DNA from: Streptomyces actuosus
GTDB lineage: Bacteria > Actinomycetota > Actinomycetes > Streptomycetales > Streptomycetaceae
DNA length: 64,000 nucleotides
Direction of reading: 5' to 3'
Assembly (NCBI RefSeq): GCF_016921115.1
Contig: NZ_JAFFZS010000024.1
Coordinates: forward strand, 1 to 64,000
Made by a program: the position numbers and the translations under genes. Under the pieces are notes generated by a model. The model was given only the letters and a program-made list of their open reading frames with translations. It ran no database searches and was not told the origin of the DNA. Within the stretch, counting starts at the first letter, position 1, and each line of letters starts with the position of its first letter. Of this stretch, positions 50,950 to 58,952 are shown in pieces.

Positions 50950-52002
50950 ATGAGCTCGCTTAATCTCGACGACTTCACCGATCTGATCGAGCGCCCGGAC
51001 GGCGGGATGCGGCGTGACGCCGAGGCGCGCCGGGAGCGTCAGATCGTGCCGCCCGGGTCGCTCGGGCGCCTCGACGACCTGGGTGAGTGGCTGGCCGCGG
51101 CGCAGGGGACCGTGCCGGTGCGCGCGGTCGAGCAGCCGCGGGTGGTGCTGTTCGCGGGCGATCACGGCATCGCCGGTCTGGAGGTGTCGGCTCGGCCCGC
51201 GGGCAGCGCCGTCGAACTGGTGCGGGACGTGCTGGAGGGCTCCCGGCCGGTCTCCGTGCTGGCCCGGCGGCTCGGCGTGCCGCTGCGGGTGGTCGACATG
51301 GCGCTGGACTGCGACCCGGAGGCGCTGCCCGCGGACGTGGTGCGGCATCGGGTGCGGCGCGGCAGCGGACGGATCGACACCGAGGACGCGCTGACCGCCG
51401 AGGAGGCCCGGCAGGCCTTCCTGGCAGGGGTCGCGGTGGCCGACGAGGAGGCCGACTCCGGGACGGATCTCGTGGTGCTCGGCGACCTCAGCGTGGGCGG
51501 GACCACGGCGGCAGGCGTACTGGTGGCCGCTCTGTGCGGGACCGACGCCTCCGTCGTCACCGGCCGCGGCGGGCTCGCCGTCGACGACCTCGCCTGGATG
51601 CGCAAGTGCGCGGCGATCCGCGACGCCCTGCGTCGGGCCCGGCCCGTCCTCGGCGACCAGTTGCAGCTGCTGGCGACCGTGGGCGGTGCCGACCTCACGG
51701 CGATGACGGGCTTTCTGCTCCAGGCGGCCGTACGGAAGATGCCGGTGATCCTGGACGGCGTGGTCGGCGCCGCCTGCGCGCTGGTGGCGCAGCGGGTCGC
51801 GTTCCGGGCACCGGACTGGTGGCTGGCCGGGCACCTCAGCGGGGAGCCGGGGCAGGCCAAGGCACTGGACCGGATGGCCCTGGAACCCCTGCTGGACCAG
51901 GGGGTGACGGTCGGCGAGGGAGCCGGGGCGCTGCTCGCCCTGCCCCTGGTGCAGGCCGCGGCGGCACTCGCGGCCGAACTGCCCGAGGTGGGCAAGGACT
52001 GA
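50950..52002 (+). CDS. cobT: Nicotinate-nucleotide-dimethylbenzimidazole phosphoribosyltransferase
   Basis: A 350-residue cytoplasmic enzyme that makes alpha-ribazole 5'-phosphate from nicotinate mononucleotide and the lower base of cobalamin. Motifs are KPPGSLGRLD-type start (IVPPGSLGRLDDLGEWLA), VVLFAGDHGIA, LGDLSVGGTTAAG and AGHLSGEPGQAKAL with the family's catalytic region LLDQGVTVGEGAGALLA. TACTGT at 50937-50942 lies seven bases before the ATG, so the mRNA may be leaderless. No cobalamin riboswitch was seen. Confidence 0.96.
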   Translation: MSSLNLDDFTDLIERPDGGMRRDAEARRERQIVPPGSLGRLDDLGEWLAAAQGTVPVRAVEQPRVVLFAGDHGIAGLEVSARPAGSAVELVRDVLEGSRPVSVLARRLGVPLRVVDMALDCDPEALPADVVRHRVRRGSGRIDTEDALTAEEARQAFLAGVAVADEEADSGTDLVVLGDLSVGGTTAAGVLVAALCGTDASVVTGRGGLAVDDLAWMRKCAAIRDALRRARPVLGDQLQLLATVGGADLTAMTGFLLQAAVRKMPVILDGVVGAACALVAQRVAFRAPDWWLAGHLSGEPGQAKALDRMALEPLLDQGVTVGEGAGALLALPLVQAAAALAAELPEVGKD

Positions 52003-52180
52003 GCCCACCGGACGCGACACGACGTGCGGCGGCCGGCCGGACGGCTCCCCGCACCCCTTCTCCGGTCGCTCCCGAGCCACGACCCCTCGACGGGCGCGCG
52101 GCGGCGGGCGACCGGGGCCGTCGCGAACGCCCCCGCGAGATGCACGATTCGCCGGGAAAGCGCCCATATGATCGCCCTTC

Positions 52181-53164
52181 ATGGGAGATGCCCGAGTCGC
52201 CTCCGTCCCGGCTCGCCGTAGCGGCAGGACCTCGCGACGCGCCGCCGGCTTCGCCGTCCGGTACCTGCAGATCGTCGCGTTCGTCAACTTCCTCGGCGCG
52301 GTGCGGGTCTCCCCGGGACAGGACGTACGACGGCACAACCAGCAGGACTGCTGCACGCCGTATCTGCTGACGGCCGGGTTCGCGTCGGGTGTCCTCGCCG
52401 CGTTCCTGGCCGTCACCATGCGGCGCCGCAAACGGGCCGCGTGGCTCCTCGACCTGGTGCCGAGCGGGGTGTTCCTCGCCCTCCTCGCCGTCGCCATGGC
52501 GTTCCCGGAGACCCGGCGACACCCGCAGAACCGGGTGTCGCCGGCCGTGACGGCGGCCTTCGCCGCCGCACTGCTCGCCGGGCGGCGGGAGTTCTGCGCC
52601 AAGGGCCGCCGGTCCGATCCCCGGCTCGCCGCGGCCGTCGCCGGCGGCGGGCTGCTCGCCTCCTCGCTGCTGGCCGCGCTGCTGGTGACGGCGATCGACC
52701 GGGGCACGCGGCCGGCCCGGTTCCTCGACCGCCCGCGGTACGGCGCGCTGCGCCCGGTGTCGGTCGCCGCCGACGAGGCCGGGGGCGCCCGGATCGCGCC
52801 GCCGACCTGGGCGGACGTCGGCGTCAACACGCTGCGGCGCGCCGCGGAGATCGAGATCACTCAGGTGTCGCTCAACTTCGCGATGTTCCGCTCGGTCTTC
52901 GAACGTGGCGCCCGGCTCGGCGCCGGGCCGGTGCTGAGGCCGTGGCGGTCGCTGCTCGGCTTCTCCACCCGCTGGTGGCGCATCGCGTCGCTGTACCGCG
53001 CCGACGCCGAGTACCGGCCCGTGTGGGAGCCGCGGTTCCTGCTCTTCGAGAAGAGCGCGGACCTCCCCCGCATCGGCGTCGCCTCGGCGTGCGCGGAGGG
53101 GTTCCTGGAGGTGCCGGACCGGTCGCCCCGGCTGAACCGTACGGACCTGGAGACTCGTCGATGA
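52181..53164 (+). CDS. Internally deleted MprF-like (DUF2156) protein
   Basis: A 327-residue open frame that joins two distant parts of a phosphatidylglycerol lysyltransferase-like protein. Residues 1 to about 216 are the N-terminal membrane part (RYLQIVAFVNFLGAVRVSPG, then TPYLLTAGFASGVLAAFLAV). Residues from about 220 are the C-terminal end (EIEITQVSLNFAMFRSVFERGARLG). The catalytic GNAT-like DUF2156 domain between them, roughly 250-280 residues in full-length family members as I remember them, is missing, yet the frame is kept (junction at about 52832-52846). It cannot transfer amino acids to lipids. TATGAT (52167-52172) lies eight bases before the ATG. Its stop overlaps the next ATG. Confidence 0.8.
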   Translation: MGDARVASVPARRSGRTSRRAAGFAVRYLQIVAFVNFLGAVRVSPGQDVRRHNQQDCCTPYLLTAGFASGVLAAFLAVTMRRRKRAAWLLDLVPSGVFLALLAVAMAFPETRRHPQNRVSPAVTAAFAAALLAGRREFCAKGRRSDPRLAAAVAGGGLLASSLLAALLVTAIDRGTRPARFLDRPRYGALRPVSVAADEAGGARIAPPTWADVGVNTLRRAAEIEITQVSLNFAMFRSVFERGARLGAGPVLRPWRSLLGFSTRWWRIASLYRADAEYRPVWEPRFLLFEKSADLPRIGVASACAEGFLEVPDRSPRLNRTDLETRR

Positions 53165-53892
53165 ACCGCCTCGCCCGCTGGGCCCGCGCCGAATGGGGGC
53201 CGCTGTACGCCACCGTGCGCGGCCCGCTGACGAGGCGGCGCCGGCGGGCGGTCCCGATGACCCTGGCGGCGGTGTGCCTGACCGGGGTGCTGCAGATCGT
53301 GCAGAACCGGCCCTGGGGCTTCGCGCCCGTGCGGGACCTGGGGGCGGTGCGGGCCGAGGACCCGCTGTGGCTGGCGCTGCTGCGCACCCCGCTCTCCCTG
53401 TTCGTCCCGGCGCTGGACCTGCCGGTCTGGGGGGCGCTCGCGCAGATCCTGTTCGCGTTCGGCCTCGCGGAGATCTGCCTGGGCCGCCGGCGGACCCTGG
53501 CCGTCGCCTACACGGCCACGCTCGCCGGGACCCTGTACGCCCGCGTCGGCATCTGGCTGGGCCCGGACGCCCCGCTGGGTCTGCCCGCCTCGGACGCGCA
53601 GGTGGTGGACACCGGCCCGTCCGCGGCCGTGGTCGGCCTCGCGGTGTTCATCGGCTGGCGCTACGGGGCGTACGTCACCGCCGGCGCGGTCGTGGTGGCG
53701 ATGGTCGTCGAGGTGATCGTCAAGGACAACCTGGCCGGCAAGGAGCATCTGGCCGCGATCGCGGCGGTGCTGGTGCTGTGCGCGGCGGCTCAGCTGCGCT
53801 CGACCGCGCGGCTCGGTTCCGGGTCGGGCTTGCCGCCCAGCCAGTCCTGGAACACGCGGCGCGGCCCGGACCAGCGGCGGTCGTGGCGATAG
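53161..53892 (+). CDS. Integral membrane protein (rhomboid-like outline)
   Basis: A 243-residue membrane protein with about five or six helices and a short basic start (RLARWARAEWGPLYATVRG). The outline fits actinobacterial rhomboid-like proteins of the kind found after MprF-like genes, with TGPSAAVVG in place of a catalytic GASG, so no protease activity is implied. It is coupled to the preceding gene (ATGA at 53161-53164). Its last 34 residues lie over the 3' end of the opposite gene. Confidence 0.8.
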   Translation: MNRLARWARAEWGPLYATVRGPLTRRRRRAVPMTLAAVCLTGVLQIVQNRPWGFAPVRDLGAVRAEDPLWLALLRTPLSLFVPALDLPVWGALAQILFAFGLAEICLGRRRTLAVAYTATLAGTLYARVGIWLGPDAPLGLPASDAQVVDTGPSAAVVGLAVFIGWRYGAYVTAGAVVVAMVVEVIVKDNLAGKEHLAAIAAVLVLCAAAQLRSTARLGSGSGLPPSQSWNTRRGPDQRRSWR

Positions 53893-54554
53893 GCGCGGAG
53901 CACGGCCCGGGCACGGGCCCGGGGACGGTGGCGGTAGAGACGCTTGGCCCACGGGGAGCCGGGGCGGGCCAGACGGACGATGCCGATCAGCGCGAGGAAG
54001 GGCACGATCACGCTGAAGATCGCCATGCGGGGCTTGCCCTTGGCGAGGACGCCGAGCGCCAGGAGGAAGTTGACGGCCACGGTCGCGATGACGCTGCTGC
54101 GGTCCTGCAGTTCGTTGTCGCTCACGCCGTTGACGCCGAACGGGGCGAAGCCCACCAGCCAGAGCCCGACCAGGGCCGCGGTCAGCACGACCACCTCGAC
54201 GCTCTGGCGGCCGGCCTCGCTCCAGTAGACGTCGTCGAGGTGCAGGATCAGCGCGAACTCGTCCAGGACCAGGCCCGCCCCCATCCCGAAGAGCACCGCT
54301 GACACGTACGAGCCGAAGCCGTGCCGTCCGCCGGCGACCGCGCCGAAGCCGCCCACGACGGTGAGGATGACGCCGGGGACGACGTGGTGGATGTGCAGCC
54401 CGCCGGCCTTGACGTTGCCGAAGGGGCCCCGCCCGGCCCGGATGAGCCGGACGATGGTGCGGGTGATCAGGAAGGTGAGGACGAAGGCGGTGAGGGCGAG
54501 CAGCAGAGGGAGCTTGCCCGGCTCGACGATGTTGCGGTACCACCACTGTCCCAT
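53790..54554 (-). CDS. Integral membrane protein of unknown function
   Basis: A 254-residue membrane protein with about six hydrophobic segments. Conserved-looking polar motifs are GGLHIHHVVPGVIL (three His) and GMGAGLVLDEFALILHLDDVYW (acidic residues and His within a helix), which suggest metal or substrate binding in the membrane, as in unassigned PAP2- or hydrolase-like families. Basic C-terminal tail. TAAAGT lies six bases before the ATG 54554, so it may be leaderless. It overlaps the facing gene by 103 bases at its 3' end. Confidence 0.8.
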   Translation of the reverse strand: MGQWWYRNIVEPGKLPLLLALTAFVLTFLITRTIVRLIRAGRGPFGNVKAGGLHIHHVVPGVILTVVGGFGAVAGGRHGFGSYVSAVLFGMGAGLVLDEFALILHLDDVYWSEAGRQSVEVVVLTAALVGLWLVGFAPFGVNGVSDNELQDRSSVIATVAVNFLLALGVLAKGKPRMAIFSVIVPFLALIGIVRLARPGSPWAKRLYRHRPRARARAVLRAYRHDRRWSGPRRVFQDWLGGKPDPEPSRAVERS

Positions 54555-54624
54555 GTGCGAACTTTATCCGTGAATGCCGCCCGGGCGCCGTCCGGCCGCG
54601 TCCGATCGCCGACCGCCACCGACC

Positions 54625-54672
54625 GGCTCCCCCGCTCCCCCGCTCCCCCGCTCCCCGGCTCCCCGGCTCCCC
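54625..54672. repeat. Octamer tandem repeat, six units
   Basis: Units of the form (G/C)GCTCCCC repeated six times just upstream of cobS (54696) and downstream of the divergent membrane protein's promoter. Slipped-strand variation in copy number would change promoter spacing. Confidence 0.85.
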
Positions 54673-54695
54673 GGACCGACCGGTAACCTGCGCCG

Positions 54696-55478
54696 GTGTC
54701 CACGACCCCCGCCTTCCACGGCCTCCGCTTCGCTTTCGGCACCCTGACCGTGCTGCCGGTCCGGGTGCACCGCTGGGACCGCGAGGCGGCGCGCGGCGGG
54801 ATGCTGTGCGCCCCGCTCGCCGGACTCGTCGTCGGCGCGGCCTCCGCGGGCCTCGGGCTGCTGCTGTTCCTCGGAGCGGGGCCGCTGCTCGCCGCCGTCG
54901 CCACCGCGGCGGTGCCCGCGGCCCTGACCCGGGGCCTGCACCTGGACGGGCTGGCGGACACCGCGGACGGGCTGGGCAGCGGCAAACCCGCCGAGGACGC
55001 GCTGCGGATCATGAAGCAGTCGGACATCGGCCCGTTCGGCGTGCTGGCCGTCGTCTTCGTGCTGCTCGCCCAGGTCGCCGCGCTGGCGCAGCTGTACAGC
55101 GGCTCCTGGGCCCGCGGAGCGTTCGCCGCCGCCGTCGCGGCCACCGCCGCCCGTCTCGCGCTGACCCTGGCCGCCCGCGGCGGCGTGCCGGCGGCCCGTC
55201 CGGAAGGGCTGGGCGCCGCAGTCTCCGGGGTGGTCCCGGCGGGCGCCGCGGCGGGCGCGGCCGTCGCCGTCACGGTCGTGGCCGCGGCCTGCGGGGCCGC
55301 CTTCGGGCCGTACGGCGCCGTACGCACCGCGGTCGCGGTCCTGGCCGCCCTCGCCGCCGCCGACCTGCTGCTGCGGCACTGCGTCCGCCGCTTCGGCGGC
55401 GTCACCGGCGACGTGTTCGGGGCGCTGGCGGAGACCTCCGCGACAGTGGCGCTGGTGGCCCTGACCCTGGGCGGGTGA
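54696..55478 (+). CDS. cobS: Adenosylcobinamide-GDP ribazoletransferase
   Basis: A 260-residue membrane enzyme that joins adenosylcobinamide-GDP to alpha-ribazole, completing cobalamin. The active-site segment HLDGLADTADGLGSG with its acidic residues is clear, followed by IMKQSDIGPFG, and there are about six or seven membrane helices. GTG 54696 lies six bases after TAACCT (54684-54689), an arrangement fitting a leaderless mRNA. CobT and the CobU fusion are in the same 7 kb. Confidence 0.96.
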   Translation: MSTTPAFHGLRFAFGTLTVLPVRVHRWDREAARGGMLCAPLAGLVVGAASAGLGLLLFLGAGPLLAAVATAAVPAALTRGLHLDGLADTADGLGSGKPAEDALRIMKQSDIGPFGVLAVVFVLLAQVAALAQLYSGSWARGAFAAAVAATAARLALTLAARGGVPAARPEGLGAAVSGVVPAGAAAGAAVAVTVVAAACGAAFGPYGAVRTAVAVLAALAAADLLLRHCVRRFGGVTGDVFGALAETSATVALVALTLGG

Positions 55479-55566
55479 GCCGCTCGGCCGGACACCGGCG
55501 GCGACGGTGACCGGGCCGCCCCGCACGGCGCCGGTGCCGCGCGGAGGCGGGGCTCGTTGACGGGGG

Positions 55567-56361
55567 TCAGCAGGGCCGGCGCCACGCCCCCAGTTCGTAC
55601 TTCTTGAGCATCGAGCTCAGCCCCAGGCTGCGGGCCTGGTCGCAGAAGCGGTCGGTGGGCAGTTCGTACTCCACGTGGAAGACCGCCTTGCCCGCCCTGA
55701 CGAAGGGCGTCAGCGTCGTGCACTCGCCGTACTGGGCGCATTGCTCGTTCACCGCGAAGTCGAAGTCGCCGAGCAGTTCCGGGATCTGGTCGAGGTCGTT
55801 CTTCAGGCCGACGGCGAGGCCCCGGTCATGGGCGAGCCGGGCGACGAGCCGGTTGTAGCGGAGCTGGTCGGCGGCCGTCAGCGGGAAGCCGGTGGTGTTG
55901 CGGTAGCCGTCCATGTTGTCCGGCTCCACCGCGTCGAAGCCCTTCGCCCGGCACATGTCGAAGCGGGCGGCGACCAGGGGCTCCAGCACGTCGGTGCGGC
56001 GGATGTCCAGCCAGCGCTCGCCGTCCCAGCCGTTGCCCCGGCCCCGCACCGACGCGGGGAACTTCCCGGCGTCCGGCCGCCAGTCCTCCCACGCGCCGGT
56101 GGAGATGTAGCAGATCGCCTTGCGGCCCTCGCGGTGCAGGGCGGACACGGCGGCTGCGGAGTTGTCGAAGCCGTCGATGTCGTACACCGGCACGTCCACG
56201 GACGTGTCGAGGCGTCCGCTGAGCTGCCACTGCCAGGCGGTGCCGGGCCGCGGCTGCCAGCGCGCGCCCGCCGGATCCGGGGCGGCGGGTTTGTCGTCCG
56301 CGGCCGTCGAACAGGCGGCGACCAGCAGCAGAAGGGCGACGAGGAGGAAGGGGCGTCTCAC
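55567..56361 (-). CDS. GH114-type endo-alpha-1,4-galactosaminidase, lipoprotein
   Basis: A 264-residue secreted glycosidase. The signal ends in LLLVAAC (lipobox, Cys 17). The mature part is the GH114 barrel: GTAWQWQLSG, VYDIDGFDN, KAICYISTGAWEDWRPD, GKGFDAVEPDNMDGYRN-like segment (AKGFDAVEPDNMDGY) with likely catalytic acids, and VFHVEYELP. GH114 enzymes cut alpha-1,4-linked galactosamine in fungal and bacterial exopolysaccharides. GTG 56361 with GGAG upstream. It follows the CE18-like gene by 186 bases in the same direction. Confidence 0.88.
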   Translation of the reverse strand: MRRPFLLVALLLLVAACSTAADDKPAAPDPAGARWQPRPGTAWQWQLSGRLDTSVDVPVYDIDGFDNSAAAVSALHREGRKAICYISTGAWEDWRPDAGKFPASVRGRGNGWDGERWLDIRRTDVLEPLVAARFDMCRAKGFDAVEPDNMDGYRNTTGFPLTAADQLRYNRLVARLAHDRGLAVGLKNDLDQIPELLGDFDFAVNEQCAQYGECTTLTPFVRAGKAVFHVEYELPTDRFCDQARSLGLSSMLKKYELGAWRRPC

Positions 56362-56547
56362 CGGGCGGGCTCCAGGATGTGCGGCAGGGTGTATCTCAAG
56401 GATGATCCCGTGAGTGTTCCCCCCGACGGTGCGGACGGTGAGTGGGGAACTGCGGCCCGGACCGCAGTTGCGGGTCCGTCGTGGGCTGGTCGCGCAGTTC
56501 CCCGTGCCCCCGTGGTGCGGGGATGGTGTCGCCGGTTCAGCCGCGCG

Positions 56548-58581
56548 CTACGGCAGGTTCAGCGTCAGCGCGTTCTGCAGCAGTTCCGGTGTGGTCCACC
56601 CCGAGAGAGCCCCCGCGTAGGCCGAGCCGAAGGCGGTGGTGCCGATCAGCTGCTGCTGCCGGGTCCCCTCCGGGGCGGTGACCGGGATCTGCGTCCCGGA
56701 CGGCGCGGTGACGGTCACGGTGTCGCCGATGCGGTACGCGGTGACCTGGTTGTTCAGAATCGCCGACTGCCAGGCCGCGCGGCGCTGCAGCTCCGTGCCG
56801 ATGTCCTTCTGCCGCAGGTTCTCCAGCGGGGTGTCGGCAGCGAACAGGGCCCGGTAGTCCGTCAGGACCTTGTCCAGGACCGGGTAGAGGATCCGGTCCT
56901 CCGCCAGGTTGGACTGGTGGGCGTAGTGCGGCCGGGGGTCGTTGGAGATGGCGTGGCCGAGGTCGGTGTGCGCCTCCTGGGGGACGATGGAGGAGTCGTA
57001 GCCCGTGGCGACGTCGAGGGGCTGGTCCATGCAGGTGGAGGCGGGGTTGTCGGTGCACACGCCGCTGCCGCCGTCGGCCTGCGCGGTGTAGATCCAGTTG
57101 TACTCGTCGGCCATCTCCTCCTTGGTGCCGACGTTGTAGTAGACGTTCATCGGGTAGCGGGGCACGGTCAGCGTGCTGCTGCCGACGGCCCGCTGCTCGG
57201 GCTCGCGCGAGTTGTCCGAGGCGATCCACCGGATGCCGTTGTCGGAGAGGGCGGGGGCCAGGTGGGGGTTGTCCTCCGGCTGCTGCGGCAGCGTCTTGAG
57301 GCCGGAGTGCTCGCCGGTGACGAGTTCGTCCCGGTCGACCGGGACGCCGTGCAGGAGGGCCCAGTTGTAGTTGTCGGAGATCTCCGCGGAGATCTCCGAG
57401 CGGCTCATCCACTGCGTCGAGCCGTCCGCGTTCTTCGCGCAGCTCCACGGCACGACCGAGACGTCCTGGATGCAGCCGAGGAACTGGTGGGTGTAGGTGT
57501 GGTTGATCCAGCGGTACTGCGAGGTGTCGGCGAGCAGCCGGTCGGCGAGGGCGTCGGTGCCGCCGTTCTCGCTCTTCCACTCCTCCCCGGAGCCCGCGTT
57601 GAAGACCATGTCCAACGTGAAGCCGTGGTCCTTCTGCCACTGTGCGGCGTAGGCCGCGTCGTCGGCGGTCATGCGGATCGGTGCGGTCTCCTCGCCGCCG
57701 CCGACGCAGTCCAGGTCGCCGGGCGTGCAGTTGCGCTCGGTGTCCCAGCGGCTGTCGGCCGCGAAGACGTCGTCGACGTGGACGGCGAAGTAGTTGCGGG
57801 CCTGCCCCAGGTGCACCCCGCCGGTCAGCCATTCGACGATGCCCCGGGCGAGGAGGCGGAACTGCTGCTGGTACTGGTTGTAGGCGAAGGTCACCACCAG
57901 CTCGCGGCGCCCGTCGTGGGCGTACTCGCCGAGCAGGCTGCCGGTGCCCGAGCCGCCCGGGACGGGCATGTCCACATAGCTGGTGAAGCCCTCGCGGGGC
58001 CGGGCCAGGTAGCCGTAACTCTCGGCGACCGTCGGGGAGTTGTCCTCGAAGGTGAAGGCGCCGGCGAGATAGCCGAAGGATCCGGCGCGGCCCGCCGTGG
58101 TCACGGTCGCCTGCTGTCCGTCGAGGGTGCCGGCCCAGCCGCCGTCGCCGGTGAGGTCCAGGCCCACCTCCGGGTGGGCCCAGGTGTAGGCGTCGACCTG
58201 CGGGATGCCGTAGGTCCGCTCGTACTCCTCCAGGGCGGTCTGCTCGGCGGAACCCGCGCCGAACGGGGCCTCGTCGGGCAGGACGACGCCCTGGAATCTG
58301 GCCCTGGGCGTACCGCCCACGGTGTCGCTCAGGAAGCCCGCGTCGACGACGGCGCGGCCGGGGTCGTTCAGGTCGACGACCGTGTACGGGATGCCGGTGC
58401 TCTTCAACTGAGCGGTGATGGCCTGGACCGGGGTGTCGCCGTTGTCCACCACCAGCACCTTCAGGTCGATGCGCGGCTCCGTCGCGGCCGACGCGCCGGG
58501 CGCCCCGAGGCCCAGCGCCGTCATACCGCCCGCCGCGATCACGGCAGCGGCGATTCTCCATCCGTGCGCACTTCGCGCCAT
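56548..58581 (-). CDS. Secreted polysaccharide deacetylase-like protein (CE18/Agd3-like)
   Basis: A 677-residue secreted protein: signal peptide (1-33), a Rossmann-like domain (DLKVLVVDNGDTPVQAITAQL), a beta-rich domain, then a deacetylase barrel with the metal residues in YFAVHVDDVF (Asp 270/271) and INHTYTHQFLGC (His 361 and 365). This order and these motifs resemble the fungal galactosaminogalactan deacetylase Agd3 that founded family CE18. It would remove acetyl groups from N-acetylgalactosamine polymers. ATG 58581 has GGAAGGAA about 6 bases upstream. It pairs with the GH114 gene downstream. Confidence 0.8.
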   Translation of the reverse strand: MARSAHGWRIAAAVIAAGGMTALGLGAPGASAATEPRIDLKVLVVDNGDTPVQAITAQLKSTGIPYTVVDLNDPGRAVVDAGFLSDTVGGTPRARFQGVVLPDEAPFGAGSAEQTALEEYERTYGIPQVDAYTWAHPEVGLDLTGDGGWAGTLDGQQATVTTAGRAGSFGYLAGAFTFEDNSPTVAESYGYLARPREGFTSYVDMPVPGGSGTGSLLGEYAHDGRRELVVTFAYNQYQQQFRLLARGIVEWLTGGVHLGQARNYFAVHVDDVFAADSRWDTERNCTPGDLDCVGGGEETAPIRMTADDAAYAAQWQKDHGFTLDMVFNAGSGEEWKSENGGTDALADRLLADTSQYRWINHTYTHQFLGCIQDVSVVPWSCAKNADGSTQWMSRSEISAEISDNYNWALLHGVPVDRDELVTGEHSGLKTLPQQPEDNPHLAPALSDNGIRWIASDNSREPEQRAVGSSTLTVPRYPMNVYYNVGTKEEMADEYNWIYTAQADGGSGVCTDNPASTCMDQPLDVATGYDSSIVPQEAHTDLGHAISNDPRPHYAHQSNLAEDRILYPVLDKVLTDYRALFAADTPLENLRQKDIGTELQRRAAWQSAILNNQVTAYRIGDTVTVTAPSGTQIPVTAPEGTRQQQLIGTTAFGSAYAGALSGWTTPELLQNALTLNLP

Positions 58582-58772
58582 GGATTGTTCCTTCCCCCCA
58601 CAGGAATCCACCGCCGATCGGTCGACGCATGACGGTCGAGATGCGGAGGATTCGTGGTAATCGTGCAAAACGGTGAGTCATCGACCCACCGGACCCGACG
58701 AGTGTGACTCAGCTCATGGAGTGCGAGGATCGGAAACCGGCCACGACACCCCTGACGGGTGAACGCTCGTAG

Positions 58773-58792
58773 GAATGAGCGAATGCTCATTC
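58773..58792. promoter_or_regulatory. TetR-type operator-like palindrome
   Basis: Perfect 8-bp arms GAATGAGC and GCTCATTC around GAAT, in the 371-base divergent region between the CE18-like gene and pepA. It resembles operators of TetR-family repressors. TAGTCT (58798-58803) beyond it could be a -10 for pepA. No tetR gene lies in the window. Confidence 0.55.
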
Positions 58793-58952
58793 GCGCGTAG
58801 TCTCGTGCCGGGTGTTCCGATCAGTTCGCCGCGCTGACTCGGACCCCGGTCGGATCGCTCCCGCAGGCCGGATCTACTGTCGGCCGTCGGGCTCGGCCGA
58901 CCCACACCGTTCGGCCACAGAAACTTCACATCGGAAGCGAGATTTCACCACC

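Noticed and set aside
53161..53892. Calling the membrane protein an active rhomboid protease
   Set aside because: The Ser motif position reads TGPSAAVVG and no matching His or Asn residues are seen.
54625..54672. CRISPR-like or iteron array
   Set aside because: Units are 8 bases with no spacers; it is a simple tandem repeat.
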